Below, one piece after another: positions 31,392-37,508 of a stretch of DNA of 37,508 nucleotides. The DNA comes from Legionellaceae bacterium (GTDB lineage: Bacteria > Pseudomonadota > Gammaproteobacteria > Legionellales > Legionellaceae). Location: NCBI GenBank assembly GCA_030696465.1, contig JAUYSE010000011.1, positions 1 to 37,508 on the forward strand, in the 5' to 3' direction. The position numbers and the translations under genes were made by a program. The notes below the pieces were generated by a model. The model saw only the letters and a program-made list of their open reading frames with translations. It was not told where the DNA came from and made no database searches. Each line of letters opens with the position of its first letter. Position 1 is the stretch's first letter.

Positions 31392-32166
31392 ACATTCGCA
31401 GTTGACCAACCTCAAAACCATATTACCTCAGGGAAAGCGGCTTATTGAGCCTTTTGTCGGAAGTGGAACCGTATTTTTAAATACCGATTATGCTGACTAT
31501 ATTCTGAATGATACTAACGAAGATATTATTCATATTTTTCAACATCTCAATACGAATACCTCCCGTATCATAAAGCAATGTACTGCCTTATTTTCACCAG
31601 AGAACAATACCTCTGCCCAATATTATGCTTTACGAGACGCGTTTAACCAAAGCCCTCCCGCTTCTATAGAGCGCGCTTGTTTGTTTATTTATTTAAACAA
31701 GCACGGATATAACGGCTTATGTCGGTATAATTCCTCCGGAAAATATAATGTTCCTTTTGGGCGCTACACCAAACCCTATTTGGCTATTCAAGAAATGAGC
31801 TTTTTTGCAGAAAAAGCCAAACGGGCCGCTTTTTACGGCACTGATTTTCGAGAAATATTTAAGCTCAGTGTGCCGGGCGATGTGATTTATTGCGACCCAC
31901 CTTATATTCCACTCTCCAATACCGCGTATTTTTCCACTTATCATAAAACACCCTTCAGCCATCAAGACCAAATCGACTTGGCTCGTTTAGCCGAGGAGCA
32001 TGCTAAAAGAGGGGTCTCAGTGGTTATATCCAATCATGATACTCCTGAGGCCCGTGATTTATATGCACAAAGCGATACTATCCACTCTTTATCGGTACAA
32101 AGAATGATTAGCTGCAAACAGCGAGGACAGGTAAAAGAACTCATTGCGGTTTATGAGGCGCTCTAG
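31360..32166 (+). CDS. dam: DNA adenine methyltransferase (Dam, D12 class)
   Basis: FLKWAGCK, KRLIEPFVGSGTVFLN, RACLFIYLNKHGYNGLCRYN, YNVPFGRY, VIYCDPPYIPLS, VVISNHDTPEARDLY; collinear with E. coli Dam from memory. Confidence 0.94.
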   Translation: MRSFLKWAGCKHSQLTNLKTILPQGKRLIEPFVGSGTVFLNTDYADYILNDTNEDIIHIFQHLNTNTSRIIKQCTALFSPENNTSAQYYALRDAFNQSPPASIERACLFIYLNKHGYNGLCRYNSSGKYNVPFGRYTKPYLAIQEMSFFAEKAKRAAFYGTDFREIFKLSVPGDVIYCDPPYIPLSNTAYFSTYHKTPFSHQDQIDLARLAEEHAKRGVSVVISNHDTPEARDLYAQSDTIHSLSVQRMISCKQRGQVKELIAVYEAL

Positions 32167-32183
32167 ACACAAAATAGAAATCG

Positions 32184-33452
32184 TTAGTTAGAGGCTAAGG
32201 AGTTTAATAGTAATCCTATTGGCAATGCATAAAATCTCCGCTCACCGACCGTGAACGGCAGAACCTCTTGTCCAGAATAGAACAGCACTCCATGCGCAAA
32301 CCGAGTGCCAGCAAACTCTGCGAGACAAGCAAGCCCGTTAAAATCTGCACTATTCACAGAAGACGATGCTTTTATCTCAATTCCAATAATTTGACCATTA
32401 CTTTGCTCTAAAACCAAATCTACTTCTTTTTTACGTGCATTTCGAAAATGATATAATTCAACCGTATTTATAGACCATGTCGCTTGTTTACAAAACTCCA
32501 TTACTAAAAAGTTTTCTAATAAACCACCATAATAATGACTCACTAATAATTGTGCGTCTGTATGTAGTCCTAATAAATAGCAAGCCAATCCCGTGTCAAC
32601 CATTTGTAACTTGGGTAGTGTTGTTGCTTGACGTTTGGCTTTGTTTTTTAAATAGGCTGGTAAGCGTTTTACTATGAACATTAAATCCAAAATTTCAATA
32701 TATGCTCTGACGACTTTATCATCCAACCCTAAATCATTCGCCACATGCGCATACTTCAATAAATTACCACTTAAGCCCGCTAAATAAGGTACCAATGCCT
32801 GTAACTTGGAATGATAATCACCCCGCGCCGCATATAATGTTTCAAAGTCTTTCCACAAGCGCCCCTCTAAATAAGATCGAAACCATAGCTGCTTCGCACG
32901 AGGGCTTTTGGTCTGTACTTCAGGATACCCGCCTTGTAACACCATGTTTGCAAGGACTTCTCGCTTTATTAAAGGGGTTTTTTCACTTTGGTAATGCCCC
33001 TCTACTAAATAATCAATGATGTTTTTAGAGGGGGAGTTTAGCTCCCCTAGAGCCAATGGATATAACTCTAAGCGAGCCATGTGCCCTGGCAGAGCTTCTT
33101 GTGCTTTAGCTGAACGAAAAATATCAGCAGATCCGGTTAAAATAAACTTTCCCTTCTCTTCTGGTGATAAGGCATCTGATGCCTCTTTTACGGCAAGAAT
33201 TAATTGTGGCGCATATTGAAATTCATCTAAAACTATCTTTCTGTGACCCAAGGATTGAATAAAGCCATGCGGATCATTCTGTACTGCGGCAAGCATCGCT
33301 TGATTGTCTAAGGTTATATAATCCATGCCTGTTTGTTCGGCGATAAAACGCACTAAGGTACTCTTTCCTGATTGCCGCGGTCCCGTGAGATAAATGATCC
33401 GAAATTCAGAGAGTAAATCCACAATTAGTGGCTCGATACTTCTTAAGTACAT
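32184..33452 (-). CDS. AAA-type ATPase with DUF4143 C-terminal domain
   Basis: YLTGPRQSGKSTLVRF Walker A, RKIVLDEFQYAPQLI Walker B, FILTGSAD sensor, C-terminal KKEVDLVLEQSNGQIIGIEIKASSSV nuclease-like segment. Confidence 0.92.
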   Translation of the reverse strand: MYLRSIEPLIVDLLSEFRIIYLTGPRQSGKSTLVRFIAEQTGMDYITLDNQAMLAAVQNDPHGFIQSLGHRKIVLDEFQYAPQLILAVKEASDALSPEEKGKFILTGSADIFRSAKAQEALPGHMARLELYPLALGELNSPSKNIIDYLVEGHYQSEKTPLIKREVLANMVLQGGYPEVQTKSPRAKQLWFRSYLEGRLWKDFETLYAARGDYHSKLQALVPYLAGLSGNLLKYAHVANDLGLDDKVVRAYIEILDLMFIVKRLPAYLKNKAKRQATTLPKLQMVDTGLACYLLGLHTDAQLLVSHYYGGLLENFLVMEFCKQATWSINTVELYHFRNARKKEVDLVLEQSNGQIIGIEIKASSSVNSADFNGLACLAEFAGTRFAHGVLFYSGQEVLPFTVGERRFYALPIGLLLNSLASN

Positions 33453-33490
33453 GCAGGTCTCTCACTATAATATTTATATATTAAGTATAG

Positions 33491-33554
33491 CCTTAATCCG
33501 AGAAATACACATCCTTAATCCGAAAAATACATACCCTTGATCCGGCATTTTATG
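33491..33554. repeat. Three direct repeats with 22-bp period upstream of the DUF4143 ATPase
   Basis: CCTTAATCCGAGAAATACACAT / CCTTAATCCGAAAAATACATAC / CCTTGATCCG..., starting at 33491, 33513 and 33535. Confidence 0.75.
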
Positions 33555-33585
33555 CGCAGAGCGTCTTGAGTTCTCTCAGGTATCC

Positions 33586-34833
33586 TTACTTCTTTTTTTC
33601 CGACAAGAAAAACCCTAATAACAACACGAGGAATAAAGAACCCGGTAATAACGATAGTGCTTTTTGATACTCTAACGGTCCGTACACATGAGGGACGAGC
33701 GCGCACCAATCTAATATATGCCCTACCAGCGGCTGAAAAATAACCCCTCCAAGGGTCACTATCATGTTCACTACGGCAAATACGGTACCGGTAATGTTCA
33801 GGTCGTCAACGACCTCTTTTCCCATCACAAACACGATAATCTCAGCCGAGGTAAACACCCCATATAAGAAAAGCCACACAAATAATTGTAATAAAGACCA
33901 ATGCGGATAATACAAAATGGCGATGATGGAAATCAGCCCACCCAAAGCACCGATCATCAACGGAATAATGCGTCGCGCAAAATGGTCGGAAAGAAAACCT
34001 AACAGTGGTGCCCCCACTGCCCAGCCCAGAAACACAGCTGACATACACTTCGCTGCCTGTAAATCGCTTAGATGGTAGGCTTGCTCTAAATACGTTTTGC
34101 CCCACAACTCCCCGAAAACAGATAAAGAAGTATATAAACAAGCACCTACCAAGCCCACCAACCATACTTTAGGTGACACTATCACTTTGAGGACTTGTTT
34201 GAAAAAGACAGACCAGGCAAAAACGGCTGGAGACTCCATTTGATCGCTCACCGGCGCATCACGGACCATTATCAATAATAAGGCACTTAAGATAAACCCT
34301 ACCATAACGGTTCCATTCAAAACTACCGGAAGACCGAATTGCTCGGCAACACGGGTAATCTCTACCTCTCCATAAATTAAACCGCACATGCCTAGCGTCG
34401 TCATTAAACCCGCTACCAAAGAAAAATATTTTCTTGGTAGCCAGTGTGTCGCTAACGATAATACGCCAACAAAAGCAAAAGAAGAGCCAAGGCCTACTAA
34501 AAATCGGCCAGCGCCAGCTATCCACATGGAAGAAAGATATGAAAAACCAAGAGAGCCTATCGCACATAACAGACAAGCCAGTGTTAATAAACGCCGAGGG
34601 CCAACTCTATCGATTAATAAACCAACGGGCACCTGCATGGGAGAATACGCAAAATAATATAAAGCGGATATTTGTCCGAAGGTACTCGCAGAGATGTGTC
34701 CGAATGCCTGCATTAACTCATCTTGCAAAACCCCGGGAAGAATCCGCAAGATAAATTCGTAACAATAAAATAAAGCGCCGATAAAACAGATAACGGCGCC
34801 GTAACACAATTGTTTAGTGCTGCATGTCTGCAT
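33586..34833 (-). CDS. MFS transporter (paralogue A)
   Basis: 12-TM-like; MQVPVGLLIDRVGPRRLLTLACL, GRFLVGLGSSFAFVGVLSLATHWLP. Confidence 0.9.
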   Translation of the reverse strand: MQTCSTKQLCYGAVICFIGALFYCYEFILRILPGVLQDELMQAFGHISASTFGQISALYYFAYSPMQVPVGLLIDRVGPRRLLTLACLLCAIGSLGFSYLSSMWIAGAGRFLVGLGSSFAFVGVLSLATHWLPRKYFSLVAGLMTTLGMCGLIYGEVEITRVAEQFGLPVVLNGTVMVGFILSALLLIMVRDAPVSDQMESPAVFAWSVFFKQVLKVIVSPKVWLVGLVGACLYTSLSVFGELWGKTYLEQAYHLSDLQAAKCMSAVFLGWAVGAPLLGFLSDHFARRIIPLMIGALGGLISIIAILYYPHWSLLQLFVWLFLYGVFTSAEIIVFVMGKEVVDDLNITGTVFAVVNMIVTLGGVIFQPLVGHILDWCALVPHVYGPLEYQKALSLLPGSLFLVLLLGFFLSEKKK

Positions 34834-36127
34834 AAGTTTCTCTTAAGAAAAAGACGAGTACGCCAGCAATTAATATTCCGATAGGGATTACTGACAAGGC
34901 AAGTTGATAGTCCATTAAAGTGTACACTTTATGCATCTTATGCGCCACTTCAGTTGCCCCTTCAATACGCATACGCAACATATAGCTATAATCGAGTAAG
35001 TGTCCCACCAAAGGCTGTAGAATCATTGCGCCTAACATCACCACCATATTGGTAAACGCCATTGCGGTAGCGGCTGCTGCTACCGGGCTAGACTCTCGGC
35101 TTACCGGGAACACTAAACATTGTGCGCTGTATAACAGCCCTAATATAAACATCAACGAACATATATGTATGTAATGTAATCCAGGCGCATATAAAATCAT
35201 TGACATTACAATCGCTGCACCAAAGGCACCAATCAACATTGGTGGTCTACGGCATTTTAAAGTATCTGAAATAAAGCCCATTGTTGGGGCTCCGATAGTG
35301 AACCCTAAAAATAACACCGAATTTGCGAAATCGGCACTCACTTCTGAGAGACCATGCGCATTCATTAAGTAAGGAATACCCCAGAGCTCAGCAAACACGG
35401 TAGTTGGTAAATAGACCAAACATCCGAAAAAACAGTTGATCCAAATTTGTGGTTTTCTGGCAATGACGAGAAGTTCTCGCATGCTGGTACGAAGATTATC
35501 AATGGTGCCGGACATCCCCGAAACATCATTTGCGGGTTTGTTACGGATGCCTAGCCATAAAAGAACCATGAGAACAAGCCCGGCGTAAGCGGCCATTTTT
35601 AAAGTGGCACTCCAACCAATTTGTATTACCAACGCGCCTAAAAAATTATCTCCTAACATTGCGCCGATAGTCCCCAGGGCTGCCGTTATACCTGCGACCA
35701 TCCCAAGGTTATCTTCTGGAAGCCAAATAGTCGCTAATTTTAACACCCCAACAAAAGCAAAAGAGGAACCAAAGCCGACTAAAAATCTTCCTATAAACGC
35801 TACTGTAAAATTATCGGTACTGGTAAATAAAAAGGTTCCCGCCACACAAACAAAGCACGCTAAGGTCAGTAACGCACGGGGACCATAACGATCTAACAAT
35901 ACCCCAACTGGCAACTGCATCGGCACATACGCATAATAGTACGAACTAGACAACATTCCAAAACCAGTTGCCGATAAGTCAAAATGTTCTCGTAAAGCAT
36001 GTTCCATGACGGAAGGTGCAATACGTAAAAAATATTCGTAACTATAGTAAAGCGCACCTAATAAACAAATTAACACGCCTAATATATGCTTTCTATTTCC
36101 CATATGAGACATAGTAGACTCCTTCAT
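34814..36127 (-). CDS. MFS transporter (paralogue B)
   Basis: MQLPVGVLLDRYGPRALLTLACF, GRFLVGFGSSFAFVGVLKLATIWLP; clearly related to the adjacent MFS gene. Confidence 0.9.
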   Translation of the reverse strand: MKESTMSHMGNRKHILGVLICLLGALYYSYEYFLRIAPSVMEHALREHFDLSATGFGMLSSSYYYAYVPMQLPVGVLLDRYGPRALLTLACFVCVAGTFLFTSTDNFTVAFIGRFLVGFGSSFAFVGVLKLATIWLPEDNLGMVAGITAALGTIGAMLGDNFLGALVIQIGWSATLKMAAYAGLVLMVLLWLGIRNKPANDVSGMSGTIDNLRTSMRELLVIARKPQIWINCFFGCLVYLPTTVFAELWGIPYLMNAHGLSEVSADFANSVLFLGFTIGAPTMGFISDTLKCRRPPMLIGAFGAAIVMSMILYAPGLHYIHICSLMFILGLLYSAQCLVFPVSRESSPVAAAATAMAFTNMVVMLGAMILQPLVGHLLDYSYMLRMRIEGATEVAHKMHKVYTLMDYQLALSVIPIGILIAGVLVFFLRETYADMQH

Positions 36128-36142
36128 TCATGATATAAAAAA

Positions 36143-37369
36143 TTATGCTCTGGCGACACCAGACAAACGCGCAGCTTCTGCCACTGCTCGAGATACACTT
36201 TCCCTCAAACGAGGGTCGATAGGTTTAGGAATAATATATTGAGGACCAAAATCCCAATGATCAAATTGAGGGTAGTTCTTTTTTACTTCGTCAGGTACAG
36301 GTTGATGCACCAAGTCTCGTATTGCATGCACCGCCGCAATTTGCATTGCTTCATTAATAGCAGTTGCACGCACATCTAATGCGCCCCGAAAAATATAGGG
36401 GAAGCATAAAACATTATTTACTTGATTCGGATAATCACTACGGCCAGTCGCCATAATGAGATCTTGGCGTAGCGCTAATGCTATTTCTGGTTTAATTTCA
36501 GGGTCTGGATTCGACAATGCAAAAATAATAGGATTTGCAGCCATTCCCTTTAATAGTTTTTCATCTAATACATTGGGTCTAGAAACACCGATAAAAACAT
36601 CTGCATCTTTTAAAGCATCTTCTAGTGTTCGTTCAGCGCCTGATTGTGCAAAAAAAGCCTTATGCTCATTTAAATCGGTTCGTTCTGTATGAATAACCCC
36701 TTTTGTATCTAATAGATACATGGATTCTCGGGACGCACCTAAGGCCAACAACAAACGCATCGATGCAATACCAGCAGCACCTGCGCCCATGCACACAACT
36801 TTTATCTCAGATATTTTTTTATTTTGTAGGATTAAAGCATTTAATAAGCCCGCCGCAACCACAATGGCCGTCCCATGTTGATCGTCATGAAACACTGGAA
36901 TATCTAACTGTTCTATTAAGGCTTTTTCAATATCAAAGCATTCTGGCGCTTTGATATCTTCAAGATTAATGGCCCCAAAAGTAGGCGCAATCCGACGCAC
37001 CGTGTCGACAAATAATTTTGGATCCGCTTCATCAATTTCAATGTCGAACACATCAACATCTGCAAATTGCTTAAATAATACGGCTTTCCCTTCCATCACT
37101 GGCTTAGACGCCAAAGCACCTACATTACCCAAGCCCAACACGGCGGTGCCATTACTGATTACGGCCACTAAATTGCCTTTGCTGGTATATAAATATGCAT
37201 TCAAGGGATCATCTGCAATCTCACGCACGGGTGCCGCAACTCCTGGAGTATAGGCTAATGACAAATCTGCTTGAGACTGTGTAGATTTTGTTACGTGTAT
37301 CGCCAACTTCCCTGGTGTAGGCATCGCATGATAATCCAATGCTTTTTGTTTTAAATCGAGATCGGCCAT
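36143..37369 (-). CDS. maeB: Malic enzyme (short form, no PTA domain)
   Basis: SLAYTPGVAAPVREI, AVISNGTAVLGLGNVGALASKPVMEGKAVLFKQFADVDVFDIE, FHDDQHGTAIVVAAGLLNAL, VCMGAGAAGIA. Confidence 0.94.
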   Translation of the reverse strand: MADLDLKQKALDYHAMPTPGKLAIHVTKSTQSQADLSLAYTPGVAAPVREIADDPLNAYLYTSKGNLVAVISNGTAVLGLGNVGALASKPVMEGKAVLFKQFADVDVFDIEIDEADPKLFVDTVRRIAPTFGAINLEDIKAPECFDIEKALIEQLDIPVFHDDQHGTAIVVAAGLLNALILQNKKISEIKVVCMGAGAAGIASMRLLLALGASRESMYLLDTKGVIHTERTDLNEHKAFFAQSGAERTLEDALKDADVFIGVSRPNVLDEKLLKGMAANPIIFALSNPDPEIKPEIALALRQDLIMATGRSDYPNQVNNVLCFPYIFRGALDVRATAINEAMQIAAVHAIRDLVHQPVPDEVKKNYPQFDHWDFGPQYIIPKPIDPRLRESVSRAVAEAARLSGVARA

Positions 37370-37424
37370 GCCTTTTACATCCTAAAATAAGTACCGTGCG
37401 TCATGAATACAATGCACAAACAAA

Positions 37425-37473
37425 AAATCATATAAAAAAATAGGTTCTCTGAACAGTCTTTTTTATATGATTT
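37425..37473. repeat. Perfect 15-bp inverted repeat upstream of maeB
   Basis: AAATCATATAAAAAA ... TTTTTTATATGATTT separated by ~18 nt; terminator-like or operator-like. Confidence 0.55.
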
Positions 37474-37479
37474 CGATTC

Positions 37480-37508
37480 TATACTCTTCGCACTTGAGTT
37501 TTCGGCGT
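37480..37508. repeat. Second, window-truncated copy of the 18145 dispersed repeat
   Basis: TATACTCTTCGCACTTGAGTTTTCGGCGT versus TATCCTCTTCGCACTTGAATTTTCGGCGT, 27/29 identical. Confidence 0.8.

Noticed and set aside
31360-33452. Dam plus neighbouring ATPase as a restriction-modification or defence pair
   Set aside because: The genes are convergent, Dam resembles an orphan housekeeping methylase at the end of another gene chain, and DUF4143 ATPases are widespread singletons; no nuclease partner seen.

Overview
This window looks like a chromosomal region from a moderately low-GC gammaproteobacterium. Gene content and order suggest a Legionellales-like lineage, but that is inference. Most of it is densely packed housekeeping and metabolic genes: mmsB/mmsA, dapB, a YqaE-like membrane protein, 5-formyl-THF cyclo-ligase plus an EVE-domain protein, nrdB/nrdA, lolB, coaD, plsC, a fatty-acid desaturase, the glycine cleavage operon (gcvT-gcvH-gcvPA-YciI-gcvPB), a class II aldolase, a TauE/SafE exporter, a TlpA-like thioredoxin, and uvrB. 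A long overlap-coupled run follows (aspC-GT87-ubiE-ubiJ-ubiB-tatA-tatB-like-OmpA lipoprotein-aromatic amino acid permease-dam), then a DUF4143-type ATPase, two tandem MFS paralogues and a malic enzyme. I found no tRNA, rRNA, CRISPR array, prophage or complete transposon. The less ordinary signals are: (a) several palindromic, MITE/REP-like intergenic repeats, including one element apparently nested inside another and one family with a second, truncated copy at the right edge; (b) a PIN-domain (VapC-like) toxin remnant; (c) a YciI-like gene overlapping its neighbours on both sides inside the gcv operon; (d) a Dam methylase with a KWAGCK motif whose start overlaps the upstream permease; (e) three 22-bp-period repeats upstream of the DUF4143 ATPase; (f) tatA/tatB-like genes without an adjacent tatC. 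I could not identify a convincing new multi-gene defence or metabolic system.
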